A stretch of 64,000 nucleotides of DNA from Trichaptum fuscoviolaceum (lineage: Eukaryota > Basidiomycota > Agaricomycetes > Hymenochaetales > Trichaptaceae). The position numbers and the translations under genes were made by a program. Shown here piece by piece: positions 1-9,915 of the stretch (the stretch's first letter is position 1; every line of letters starts with the position of its first letter). Location of the stretch: contig CAJSYZ010000007.1 in NCBI GenBank assembly GCA_910574455.1, forward strand, positions 1,178,001 through 1,242,000, given 5' to 3'. The notes under the pieces are model-generated. The model did not search any database. It was not told the origin of the DNA and worked only from the letters and a program-made list of their open reading frames with translations.

Positions 1-31
1 GGGGTAGGTGTGTCGAGCTGGATGGGTGAAC

Positions 32-490
32 CTAGAAGGGGGATGGGAGTTCCTTCGCGTTTGATTCTTGTTTGATCGGAGGGGGAGGGGGTGTATGCTG
101 TTCCTGGATCCTTTGAGTAACAGGTGTTACAGGTGGTAATTGCCTGTTATATGTTCCTATTTCGCTTGTCCAATAGTGTTGAGGATCTTCGAAGTTAGAT
201 GATGCTGAGCTAAGATAGGTTTCCCTTGTGAATTCTTGTCCGAGTCGAGGGGCTGGGTACGAAGTAACAAATGGATTGGTTACTATGCTTTCTCGAGCTT
301 CGGATGGGGGTTCTGCTCTTGTTGTCTGCTCTGTATCAGATAGTTCGAGTTCAGATGGGGTGTGGGGTGGGGTAGAGTTGGTGGGGATGTCTGTGATGCG
401 GACGGGGTCAAAGATAAAAATCTCCTGCACGTCTTCCAACAATCTTTCCGTATGATTGGCGACTCGTATTAAGACCTTCAGGTTGGGCAC
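32..490 (-). CDS. gag-like ORF fragment of the left-edge retrotransposon
   Basis: An open frame of about 150 codons rich in Pro, Ser, Thr and Glu, downstream of the proposed LTR and primer-binding site. It ends with a run of prolines and a lysine/glutamate segment. A second overlapping frame (408-638) covers the upstream part, so the real reading frame probably needs a frameshift or splice near 500. No zinc knuckle or protease motif is visible. The gag assignment rests on position only; it could be a non-coding leader. Confidence 0.25.
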   Translation of the reverse strand: MPNLKVLIRVANHTERLLEDVQEIFIFDPVRITDIPTNSTPPHTPSELELSDTEQTTRAEPPSEARESIVTNPFVTSYPAPRLGQEFTRETYLSSASSNFEDPQHYWTSEIGTYNRQLPPVTPVTQRIQEQHTPPPPPIKQESNAKELPSPF

Positions 491-775
491 TTCCTTGGGT
501 GATCTCTTCCCTTGAGCTACTTGTTGTTACAACACGAGTGGGTTCTCCTAACTCTCTTCTCGAGTGCTCGTCCGGTATGTTACTTCGGTTCGCTGGATAA
601 CAACTTCCTGTTGTGTTCACCGGTATTTCTGTCGTCAACGAGTGAAGCTATGTCTCTTTGGATCTTCGCTATATGCGTCTAGCAGTTTCACTAGGTGGAT
701 CGGACCGTTCCTCTGCTTGCTTTCTTCTCTTCAAGTTACCTGGGCTGGCTCTGCTTTCTGATCGGGTCGCGAACC

Positions 776-794
776 TCAAATCCCGCTTACACCA
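776..794 (-). other. Candidate tRNA primer-binding site
   Basis: The plus strand here reads TCAAATCCCGCTTACACCA, which looks like the T-arm, acceptor stem and CCA tail of a tRNA. On the minus strand it is therefore a primer-binding site starting with TGG, seven bases inside the proposed LTR edge. The tRNA species was not identified. This differs from the self-priming sites of the two complete elements further right. Confidence 0.35.
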
Positions 795-1344
795 ACCTTA
801 ATGTAACAAGGACCGTTAATTCTGGGCGTGAACCTGCTTAATGCTTCGGGTCTGTTTCGAGCGTCTGTGTAGTTGAATACACAACACAAGTTATGTGTCA
901 ATTGTATGTCGTTCAAGTTCTTTCTTTCCTACTTTGAAAGGTTAGCAATCAATGGCCAGTTGTTCACTTACTTTGAAAGTATTCCGGATTAGTTCTTGTA
1001 GGGTGGATTGTTTAATTCCGATGGGTGGAAAGTGGAGTCAAGTGCAATAGTCTTGGCTGCTTTCCAGGTTATGGAAAGAAGTCAATCCTAATTGTTACGT
1101 TCACGGCTTCGGAGACTTATCACGGAAATGATAAGTGACAAAAGCGTTGTTTGTGAACAAACAAGTGGTGAGATAAGAGTGGGCGCTTTAACGAGGCTCT
1201 CTTAAGCTCGGAAGTCGTGGGTGAACAGAGTCTTTGGCACGATGGTGTGAAAGACTATAGGAGGATTGACTTAAGTGTCATCCTGGGGCGATATGTACAG
1301 GGTTTATATACTACAGAGGAGAGAAACATAAATAGAACACGCTT

Positions 1345-1450
1345 CTGGGGCTAGCTGGGGCTAACTGGGGCTAACTGGGGCTAACTAGGGCTAACTGTGA
1401 AACAGGGGAAATGGGGCTAACTGGGGCTACGTAGGGCTAACTGGGGCTAT
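1345..1450 (+). repeat. G-rich decamer tandem repeat
   Basis: Repeats of GGGGCTAACT, five nearly perfect copies in 1347-1392 and a second cluster in 1403-1450 with variants such as AGGGCTAACT. Runs of four G separated by six bases are the spacing needed for a G-quadruplex. No coding potential is apparent. The tract separates the left LTR region from the truncated gene copy. Confidence 0.8.
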
Positions 1451-1639
1451 GGTAAAGCGAAGGGGCAATGTAAACAAAGAGGCAGTAAAAGGGGGCTACC
1501 TGGGGCACCGAAGGTTAAAGGTAAAAAGGTTAAATGGTAAAGTCCGAGGGATAAAGGTAAGCGTAGCCTAATCGGGTTACGTGAGGTAAACAAAGGTAAA
1601 TAAGGGTCCGCATGCTTGATGCATAACATCCGTACACCT

Positions 1640-2427
1640 AGTCTTGGCCCTGGGTCGGCATAAAGTACTGGACAAAAACACAATAGGAAAGCCTATCGGT
1701 GCCCTCGCTCTTGCGGCAACCGCGGTATCTATCTACTTCAGTTCTTATAGTGGCTTTATTCGCTGAACTTCTCATGAACAGGTCAAGGTTGCAATCGACA
1801 AGCAGGTGGCCCGGTTGCAAAAGATCAAAGAAGAGTTTGGTGGCGCTGAGTGGTACTTCACCAGTGCTCTATGGCAGCCTCATACGGACGACTATGTTAA
1901 CTTATTGTCGAATTCCTCGTTTTTTACTGAATCAAACTGGGAGAAGGTCCGATCCCGCCTAGCAGCTTACAATTCCATTGAAGATTTTAGTGCGGGAAAG
2001 AACACCGAACTTGTTGGATCGGGTGTCACTGGCAGGGATTTCTCCCTGTATCTTGACGTTGGAGGAGACGCGGATGCGAGCGGCGAGTATACATATGGCG
2101 AGGGCGCTACTAGAAGTAGTAAGTGCAAGGAGGATAAGGATAATGACAGCAAAGAAGTCGCAGGATTTCAAGGATAGGGAAGACGATATGGAGGACGAGA
2201 GTGTGCTTGGCGAGGGAGACGAGGTCGAGGACAAGGATCAGGAGGAGGACAAGGATCAGGATCAGGATGAGAACAAGGATGCGGACGAGCATTTCAGCGT
2301 GGGTTATGGACGCAGTGGAGGTTTTGAGGGCGAGGAGAATGACGCAGGCAGAGAGGACGGGGAAGGCGATCGCGAGGAGGACGAGGGTTCATTATGGGAT
2401 TCGGCTACGGATGGCGCAGACTTTTAA
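1640..2427 (+). pseudogene. 5'-truncated copy of the gene at 58606-62994
   Basis: Closely matches the last exons of the many-exon gene near the right edge. Shared segments include GRHK, GKPIGALALAATA, the block around GGAEWYFTSALWQPHTDDYV, and NTELVGSG. The intron between ATA and VKVAIDK is conserved at 1725-1781 (GTATCT...ACAG). The acidic tail has changed frame: the main frame stops at 2177, while the tail ending in DSATDGADF is open in another frame to 2427. All upstream exons are missing, the homology starting close to the G-rich repeats. It is therefore a dead partial copy, although splicing around the shift cannot be excluded. Confidence 0.7.
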
Positions 2428-3080
2428 GAGCAGGTCGATCTCTGGTGAGCTTCGGCTTTGACCCATCACCCCGCCACTGTATTCAAGCTCTTACTACCAC
2501 CAACTTGCAGTGGCATTCGTTCTCTGAATTTGCCGAGGAACAGCCTCCCAGCGAGGTAGAAGTGGCAAAATACAATCTGGTTCAGGATGCCGTGGTGTAG
2601 CTACTGAGGGACACTGATGCACTGATTTCTACTTATTGTCTTAAATTACTTGTGGAAATGAAGTAATTCTGGAACCTCTTACGCACTTACACGCTTGAGT
2701 ACTGCAAACCGACAGACAAAAAAGTCTGCTTATATGATTAAATGATGAATTACTTATGGAATGAACTACTTGAACCCCTTACAAACTTATACACTTGAGC
2801 ACTGCAATTTGAATGCCAGAAAAAAACTTCTGATATGCTTGAATGCTGAATGCTGAATACCTGAAGCACTGATTTAAGTTGACGGCACTGATTTCAGCAG
2901 ACCCCTTCCTGAATAATGAAACCACATGCCTGAAATCAGTAAATCAGTAGAATTTCACTTCCCAGGGCTTCAGTAAATTTCAGACCGTTTAAGTAACCTT
3001 AAGTGAAAAAGAAGATTCCCTGATGAACTCTGAGAAAGGTTGTGCAGAAGTGCATAACTACATTAGTCCGAGTCGTGGCT
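2428..3080 (+). repeat. 3' flank shared with the paralogous locus at 63.0-63.6 kb
   Basis: Non-coding. The same ordered words recur after the right-hand copy: CTTGAGCACTGCAATTTG (about 2796 and 63334), CCTGAATAATG, and a closing GTTTAAGTAAC. The spacer is full of CTGATTTCAG-like and CACTGA words. Because homology continues several hundred bases past the stop codon, the two loci were duplicated as DNA, not as spliced copies. A transposon terminus is possible but no matching left end was found. Confidence 0.6.
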
Positions 3081-3144
3081 GTCTGCGTGTGACCCAAGAA
3101 ACGACAATATCTACAGCAGTATTGCTGATTTGAATGACTGCCTC

Positions 3145-5540
3145 TTATACATGAGACCTATGTAACCGCCTATTGTCATCTTCAAATTCCCCGTACTCGT
3201 CCTTATCCATGTCAAGTTTCTCCCACTCCACTCCGTACTTCCACAATGTCTTGTCTTCTCCCCTGACTACTGCGACAAGATGAACACACAGGGGAATGAA
3301 TACACCTGCTACGCATCCTATGAAGAATCCGCCCGAAGCTATTGATCCGTCTAGGAAAGAAACGGCTTTCAGCAACGCAATGAATACGTATGAGAGGAAG
3401 AATGCAAGAATCGACGTAAAGAAGTAGATCTTGCGGAAGTTAGTGATTTGGTTGGGTGCATTAACTTCTGCTTCCTTGTTGACGATGTCCGATGATCCGT
3501 ACATATAGAACCTGAAGATGTACTGAAACAGTTCGCATAGGTGTAAAGATCCCAAGATAAGAAATGACCAGTTGGTGTGGATGTTGTTGTTTTGCGAGCA
3601 TATATGAATGGGAGTTGTAAGCCCTTGCCTGATTGCTGCATATATCACAATCATTCCAGCAAGAAGAAGCTATATGTGCAGTGGATGTGATGAAATGATG
3701 ATAGATTTGCATCAACAAGTATGTTCTGGGTCGGAGAATGACAAAATCATACGCACATTACTCAGGCCACTTGATACTACTCTGGTGAAGGAGTCAATAC
3801 GCTGTTTGTGATTCACCATGTTCGATGAGACGTGGATGATTGCCGTTATCATGACAGATTGTGCTGCGGGTATCTCATACCAGAGAGCCGCAGTTGTCAC
3901 TAGAGCTGCACAAATTATGCGCATACTCTCAGTAATCCTTGGGAAGTTCCTCATCAGATCACAAGAGAATATTGCAGCTGAGTAACATATTAGCATTAAC
4001 TATAGACAGATGTAGCAAGTACTCACGTCTTGAATTGCATCGCGACGAGCGTACATATAAACATATGGAATGACAATCAGTAAAGGAGACTACCATCTGT
4101 AAATCTGTTCAGCCTGTGCGTTGAATGAAAAGAATGAACCTGATGCTTACTATCATCGTATAGAAGAATAGAGGAAGCCACAAGAGAGCAGTATAAGTGA
4201 GTCTCCGCCACGCATCAGGAGCGAGAAGGCCAACAGGGTGCACGGCCATTGTATAGAGGCTGACAAGAAGAGTCATCACATTGTTGTAGTATCCTCTTGT
4301 AAAACCTTCAAAGGAAGGTCCTTTCGGGCGGTCGTACAGTAAAGACCTGAGGCTTTGGCGTTCATTTTCAGGCACGGAACGAGTCTTGTTTGATGGATAT
4401 TTACAGATCTAAGAGAAGGACATACGTTCCATTAGCATTGCAATGCGATAGAAAGTTATGAGCCATAACAAAGCTGCAGCGTACCTGAGAAGTCGAATGG
4501 CAGTCAAGGACATAGATTGTGATAGCGGGTACAAAGATATAGCTATAGTGAAGAAGGCTAGTCCACATGCGGTGCTGAAAACCCTCATCATCGACGGAAG
4601 GTTCTAATAATATGTAGCCATAGTTTTCAACAGTCTCTACGGACATCATAGTCGCTTTGAGAAATTATGACAACTGTGCGTAGGGAGGATCTGTGGAAAT
4701 GCCGTTCGAAATTTCTAGTCCAGGGTTTTAAGTGGTTTCAAGAGGGCTTCTATGTCATTTCAATCGATATCTCACAGCGCCGATGGTCCGTGCATGACAT
4801 CTATCAGAGAGATACTAGGCGCGATAGGAACCTTCCCAAATACGGCCGTTCTAGTGTCTCATTTCCACAGGAATGGGATGGGCGCAGTTGCACAGTACAT
4901 ACATGAGTTCGTGAGGCGGTGAAATCGCATAGCTTCCTGCTCAGCAGGAGGTGTTATTGATTGTGACTGGAAACTAGTGAGCTATATACAGTCGTTTCGA
5001 GAAGAGAAGAACTCACCGAAGCACAGCTTCCGGATACAGGGTAATCATAAAGCGAACAGAAATGGCGGTTATCCCTGATGACATGCAGCGAGCGAAGCTT
5101 TACTATGAAAGTGAACGTACAGGATAGACTTTCCATCACGATGTGCGCAGCCGGAGTCGCATATCGGAACAATGATATTGAAGTTGCGGTTACCTGCTGT
5201 GTCTCATTGCAATGCAGCATCGAGTGTATTGTATACATCGGGTAGACCATAGCAGAGGGCCGAGACGTAGCCTTATGCGAGAACGCTAGATGTGTGAAAA
5301 CCACTAGGAAACTTAGAGAGATAAAGTCAGCTCTGAAAGGCCTGGATGAAGCAAACAGTTAGTCCATGAATACGGGTTACCTTTGTCGAATGCGAAGTCC
5401 TACAGATGTATTTAGTTCTATGTGAGGCATATATCGGAGAGCTTAGAACGAAGGGTGGCATAGGCCCAGTCGCAGCTCATGTACTCACCAGGCCAAGCTG
5501 AACATCATCATGATGAGGGTCACCGTTGGCAACTAAGTTT
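3145..5540 (-). CDS. Multi-exon polytopic membrane protein, unknown function
   Basis: A series of short open segments on the minus strand, separated by plausible GT-AG introns, encodes hydrophobic stretches. The last exon (about 3145-3650) has three membrane spans (around NWSFLILGSLHLCELF, YFFTSILAFFLSYVFIALL and GGFFIGCVAGVFIPLCVHLV) and a charged tail ending RRLHRSHV. Exons near 3712-3996, 4109-4375 and 4409-4649 add further spans such as YTALLWLPLFFYTMIVSI. Exons between about 4950 and 5540 (FISLSFLVVFTHLAF) may be the start of the same gene or a separate one. Exon joins and the start codon were not resolved. I do not recognise the family; it looks like the orphan membrane proteins common in mushroom genomes. 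Confidence 0.45.
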
Positions 5541-6173
5541 AGCACTGGAGAAAATATTACCTAACTTCAAGTTCAATAATTTGCGGAGTTTAAAACTCGT
5601 GTCGAACCCGAAACTTCACGGCCTGGACCTCATGATTTTCTCTTCAACATCGCTTCAGCAAGCTTGGAGAGCTACATCCTAGTGCCAGACTTTACGATAT
5701 GTAATGTCCTTAAAGAAATTTGATCTTTGTTGGCGCCTGATCATGGATGAAAGCGTGAACTTGAAGAAGAGTTTAGGAGATAATCGAATGTCATTTCGAC
5801 CCGAAGGTGGATATTAAATTGATGAGAAGGGCTAAGCGAAGGCATGGGCAAGATAAGACTGCATGTATGCCGTAAAAAGCAGCACTGCAGTCTACATGCA
5901 TTGGCGTTATCATGGAAATATAACTAACGAATCGGCCATTCGTCGATATGAAAGGAAGTCGACCATTTTGTTACCTCGGATAAAGTTGTCGGTAGTCATA
6001 ATCTATTCCAAGATTCAGACATAGGAAAGCTCTAAATAACATCTAGAAAAAACCTATAAGACTGTACTACGTCTCAAATTGACTCTCAATCGACTCCAGT
6101 TGCTGGTTATCATCAGCTCATCACAACCGTCGGCATTCAAACGACCTGTCTCGGTAACTTAATATAGTACTAA
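5541..6173. other. Spacer without a supported gene
   Basis: AT-rich sequence between the membrane-protein gene and the duplicated unit. No convincing exon, RNA gene or repeat was seen on either strand. Confidence 0.5.
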
Positions 6174-6629
6174 TTCCCGCGACCTGTAGAGGTCGCTTGG
6201 GTACCTTAGGAAAACGCAACTGTGTCGATTCTCTGCGAAAACTGATCCGATCACGTGAATTGCCTTTATGGGTAATTAACCCTTTTGGGCAGGAGATACA
6301 GTCATGTGATGACTACCTTTCATAGCAGTTTGTTTCCACACGTTCTTGACTCATCCGAGTTAGCAACAACAGCAGCGTCTCCGTGTCTACACCCTCAGTG
6401 CAAAGCCGACTTTGTCTGTGAGGACATCCAACACTGGCAACGAGCGGACACCAAGCGCAAATGTGTCGGGTGCAGTGAGCATTGTAGCTGCCGGAAAGAC
6501 GGGGCAAACTACTCAAGCACCGTCCAAGGTTGAATCGTGGCACATGGGTACGTGGCCCGGGCTTTGAGTGTGCACGCCGCGTCCTCCCTGGCTGAATCAC
6601 AGGTTGCTTAACTGGAAGTTGGCACAAGG

Positions 6630-7322
6630 AACGAAGGCGGGTTGTGGGCGGCGGGACTGGGAATGATGGTGTCTTTGCAAATGTTGCTAGTGGAAGGTGC
6701 GCCTATTTCACTGCATTAACATATTGCTTCTTTACTGTGTATTCTAATGGGACTGTTTCGGTTTCTTTTGCTTTCCATATTCAAGAGAAGACGGTGTCCG
6801 TGTTGTACCGGAGGGAACACAGAAGGATGCACCACCATAGTACGCCGCTACTCAGGTGGATGCTGTCCCGCCGTACTCGGAGACGTCAGTCCATGCACCT
6901 CAGTCCTTATCTCCGGGTATGATGCTTCCAGGCGAGCTCTCGATTGATGGTCTCGCAACGGGCACACTCTTCTCATTTGCTTGGAACATGCTCGTTTCTA
7001 TTTCCTTCCAATTTGTGGGCTTTCTCCTTACCTCCTGAATATCACTCATGCGGCGAAGCTCGGTGCTCGTGGTGGTCTTGGCTTGCCGCTGGTTCAATAC
7101 GGGTTTGCATTGAGGACGGGCAAGGATGACGAAGGCATGGGCACAAATGGTGAAGAAAGCATGTGGGGCGGCTGGGGAAATCCTGAGGACACTGTACCTT
7201 CACCGACACTGATGTTTGATACAGCTGCGGCTGCTGAAAGTTGGGCAGCTTCTCACAATGGGACTGTTCCTGTGGCAGATGCTTCTGCAGCAGCAAGAGT
7301 ATGGTGTACAATACTTCTGTAC
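6630..7322 (+). pseudogene. BSD2/NDFIP-like gene fragment, copy 1
   Basis: Homologous to the fungal BSD2/NDFIP family: membrane adaptors of the Golgi/endosome that recruit Nedd4/Rsp5 ubiquitin ligases through PPxY motifs and affect metal-transporter turnover. Visible pieces: GTGNDGVFANV before a likely intron starting near 6681; DAPP-stop-Y (in-frame TAG at 6838-6840) where a PPSY motif is expected; AVPPYSETSVHAP; then ATGTLFSFAWNMLVSISFQF with GFLLT. A small deletion near 7030 shifts the frame before YLLNITHAAK and LVQYGF. The last membrane span of the family is absent and the match ends near the TA insertion site. Clearly dead. Confidence 0.7.
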
Positions 7323-7324
7323 TA

Positions 7325-7352
7325 CAGTCTTGGACGGGTCCTTGACTCACCC
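7325..7352 (+). repeat. Left terminal inverted repeat
   Basis: Starts CAGTCTTGGACGGG and ends CTTGACTCACCC. Preceded by the TA at 7323-7324. Differs from the right repeat at three internal positions (12, 14 and 16). Confidence 0.85.
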
Positions 7353-7544
7353 AATTTTAAATTTACATTTTGAGCAGTTCTGGACCAAATTCTCCCAAAC
7401 AAAATGCAGAGTTATCATAAACTAGTGCTTACAGAGTACTGTACGAGTTTATAAGTGAAACGAACAAGAATTGATGAAGATATATGTTATTTGTGCTTTT
7501 GGGTCTAAACCGGCAGTCACCAGTCCTTGAGGCAGTAAGTTCTC

Positions 7545-9160
7545 ACGCTTCAGGCTCTGACTCGGACTCAGCTACATTCATTGCGAAAGACAACGATATC
7601 GAATGCAACCTTCGTGCCGCGCTTTCATTCCCGTTGTTTCTGAAGTTACTGGCGTGGATGCAATTGGAATGGTCACAAAGGTCATGCTCTGTCTCTTCTT
7701 CAAGCCGTAACCAGAGCTTAGCCTTCCTCCCGACTATGCTGGCGTTAAGGTTCCTCAGTTCAGCTTCAGTCGCCTTTCTGGTGCAGACTTTGGAGATGGC
7801 ATCAACAGGAGGGTTAGCCTGCTTCGGCAGAAGAGGTGCGAGGCTTATTTGAAGGCACTAATCTCCACAGGTTACCGAACGCGCCGCATGGCAGTGGATT
7901 TTGCAGTTCCACTTATCATAAACGTCAAGTGTGCTTAGTTGCTCGTAGAAGCTACTGTTCGAATACTGCAACTACACGCATTGAGCGTCGATTACAAGAC
8001 GTCTCATGCTACACACATGTTCCTCAGTCTCCTAGCGTTGTCGACGTTCGTCCTGGCCTTAACTTACCAGCAAGTAAGAACCTCGCGGAGGTTATGAAAG
8101 GCGCTCTTAGTAGTGGATTCACAACTGCTTTGGTGTTGCCCTTCAGTTCGGGATCGCAGAGGGTTGACATTGCTTCTCTTGCCGTAGCTCACTCTACCAC
8201 ATCCGGGGCTCCTCACTGCAACTATGCGCTGATTGTCGTTGCAACACCTTTGAATGTCCATTCACTTAACTCAGAATTTGAATCTGAAGTCAAATCAATC
8301 TTTGTCCCCTTCGACAAGACTTTCTCCCGGTCTCCGATGTCTCAGCAAATTGTGACAGTTGCAGCCCACTTTGCAGCATGGCCAACCGATAAAGCCATCA
8401 GCACGGACGCAAAGGGATCCGATTTGGCTTCCGTGCTCCTTCTGGCTAGCCTTCACAACAGGAGCGTACATGTTTCAGATGTTTGTGCTAAGGAGGACCT
8501 CTTACTGAATTCCCTCAGCAAGTTCAAACAGCTGAAGGTTACCTGTGATGTCTCAGCTTTCGCGCTATTTTTCAACAGACAAGATTACACCGACGTTCAA
8601 TGCCTCCCCTCCAAGGAAGATCAGCAAGAGTCTTGGAATTGTCTCGGGGTCATGGATGCATTCTCGATTGGCAACCTACCCTATGAACTGGCTTCTTAAC
8701 TTGGTCAAGAAGCGTCGCCGACGGTTGGCATCGAGGACACTCTTCCTCTCGTTTTGACCGCCGTCGCCGAAGGAAAATTGACTCTCGAAGCTATGCAGGA
8801 ATGTCTGCATGACAACCCAATCCGTATCTTTGGTGTTTCAGAACAATCACACACGCAGGTGGAAGTAGTAGTGAACCGCAGAGCTATATTTGCTCATAGG
8901 AAGTCAAAATCGTGGTCTCCAGTAGACAGGGCAAAGCCCACTGGTGCTGTGAATTGTGTTGCTATCTATGGGCAGATCGATTATCTGCATAGTGCCCTAA
9001 CATCAGCTACCCCTCTTGGACGTGATATATCGAGCGCAATGCGGTCTGCGGGAGATAGAGGCACCCGGCTATCGGTGAGTGGCCCAAGGCCAACTAACGT
9101 GGCTGAACAACCAAGTGCCCTGAACATACTACTAAGAACTGTATGTAGATGGTTTGACAC
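7545..9160 (+). pseudogene. Captured fragment of a URA2/CAD multifunctional pyrimidine gene
   Basis: The order matches the middle of fungal URA2 (carbamoyl-phosphate synthetase, inactive dihydroorotase-like domain, linker to aspartate transcarbamoylase). Synthetase pieces: [45 protein letters not shown]. Then [14 protein letters not shown], normally beyond the regulatory (MGS) region, follows directly, so that region is deleted near 7867. Dihydroorotase-like pieces: VVDVRPGLNL (no HxH metal motif, as in fungal URA2), SGFTTALVLPF, AAHFAAWPTDKAIS, LKVTCDV, LTLEAMQECLHDNP. Linker: WSPVDRAKPTGAVN. Damage: stops near 7948 and at 8697-8699 plus frameshifts near 7700-7830 and 8010. Non-functional. 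Confidence 0.75.
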
Positions 9161-9791
9161 GTCTTCGGCAGGTTCTCAACTTTGGGTGGAGCGGTTACTA
9201 GTCCCAATGCTCTCGTGATTGCTTCTACTGCCAGAGTATTCCCTCAGCTAACCCTGGCAACCTTCATTCCATTGTAAAAATTGTACGTGAACTTTGGTGG
9301 CTTTTTGGGACTCACTAATGTAAGTTAACGTATGTATTAGCTGCTGTAATATATCACTTAATATATTTTGATACTTGGTTTCAAGTAATTGCATTTTTGA
9401 AATGTTGAATAGAGGCAAGAGAAATGCTCATGTGCACCAAATGTATACATCTGAAGACAATTGCTACACAGTGTTCAATACACCATTATCTGCCATTTTT
9501 TCTTTGCATATAAGCTTCTCTTCAGTACATCTCAGTATCGAGAGCAAAAAATGACAAGGTTTGAGACCAAATAATGTCTGTAGGGCTCTGACAAGGGCTT
9601 TAAAATATTCAATAATAACAAATTTACTCTATTTATCACAACTGTTTTGGCCATAACTACATCAAATTTTCATATTATTTTCTCATTCTTTCTCAGAGAG
9701 CAGTTATAGTAGCTAGGTAAGATTCTTAATTACAGGAATTGGCTGAAATGAGCTACACATTGTGTAGCAGTCAGGGCAAGTCAAGGAGTGG

Positions 9792-9819
9792 GGGTGAGTC
9801 AAGTAACGGTCCAAGACTG
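9792..9819 (-). repeat. Right terminal inverted repeat
   Basis: Read on the minus strand it starts CAGTCTTGGACCGT and ends CTTGACTCACCC. Followed by the TA at 9820-9821. Confidence 0.85.
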
Positions 9820-9915
9820 TATATGTTTTCTTAACAATAAATGTTTTTTCTCTTCTATACCCATTCCCGGGTCGCGGGCTTTGCTGTGAGTTAGCTCACA
9901 GCCTTTAACTGCTTG

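Larger units (their letters stand above)
1..1330 (-). mobile_element. 5' end of an LTR retrotransposon, cut by the window edge
   Basis: On the minus strand this reads as LTR, primer-binding site, then a proline/serine-rich gag-like region running off the left edge. The inner LTR edge is placed at 802, where the minus strand ends in TGTTACA. A TATA box (TATATAAA, minus strand) lies at about 1302-1309, which fits a U3/R region. The outer LTR edge could not be fixed and no second LTR is in the window, so the extent to about 1330 is a guess. The superfamily (gypsy or copia) is not determinable because no pol domain is visible. Confidence 0.4.
7325..9819 (+). mobile_element. TA-flanked inverted-repeat element (Tc1/mariner type) carrying a URA2/CAD fragment
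   Basis: A 2,495-bp element with 28-bp terminal inverted repeats (25 of 28 positions identical) beginning CAGTCTTGGAC and ending inwards CTTGACTCACCC. It is flanked by TA on both sides (7323-7324 and 9820-9821). Copy 2 of the surrounding unit shows the empty site with a single TA. TA duplication with CAGT ends is typical of the Tc1/mariner superfamily. No transposase is encoded, so it is non-autonomous. About 1.6 kb of its interior is a broken fragment of a host pyrimidine-biosynthesis gene; the final 600 bp are AT-rich with no gene seen. This is the structure of a Pack-type element. Confidence 0.8.
6174..9915 (+). repeat. Duplicated unit, copy 1 (interrupted by the TA-flanked element)
   Basis: Begins TTCCCGCGACC and ends ACTGCTTG. 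After removing the 7325-9819 insertion with one TA it is about 1,245 bp and matches copy 2 along its whole length with scattered substitutions and small indels. It carries a BSD2-like gene fragment. Close to its right end is a hairpin (GCTGTGAG/CTCACAGC, about 9880-9902). Copy 2 starts at the very next base, so the two are a direct head-to-tail duplication. No terminal inverted repeats or target duplication of the unit itself were found. Confidence 0.75.

Noticed and set aside
776..794. A genuine tRNA gene
   Set aside because: Only the 3' T-arm and acceptor part with an encoded CCA is present; eukaryotic tRNA genes do not encode CCA, so a primer-binding site fits better.
6285..6533. Cysteine-rich small protein frame (also at 10074-10544)
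   Set aside because: Lies in the duplicated unit with no start context, signal peptide or conservation pattern; the two copies change by frame-breaking indels.
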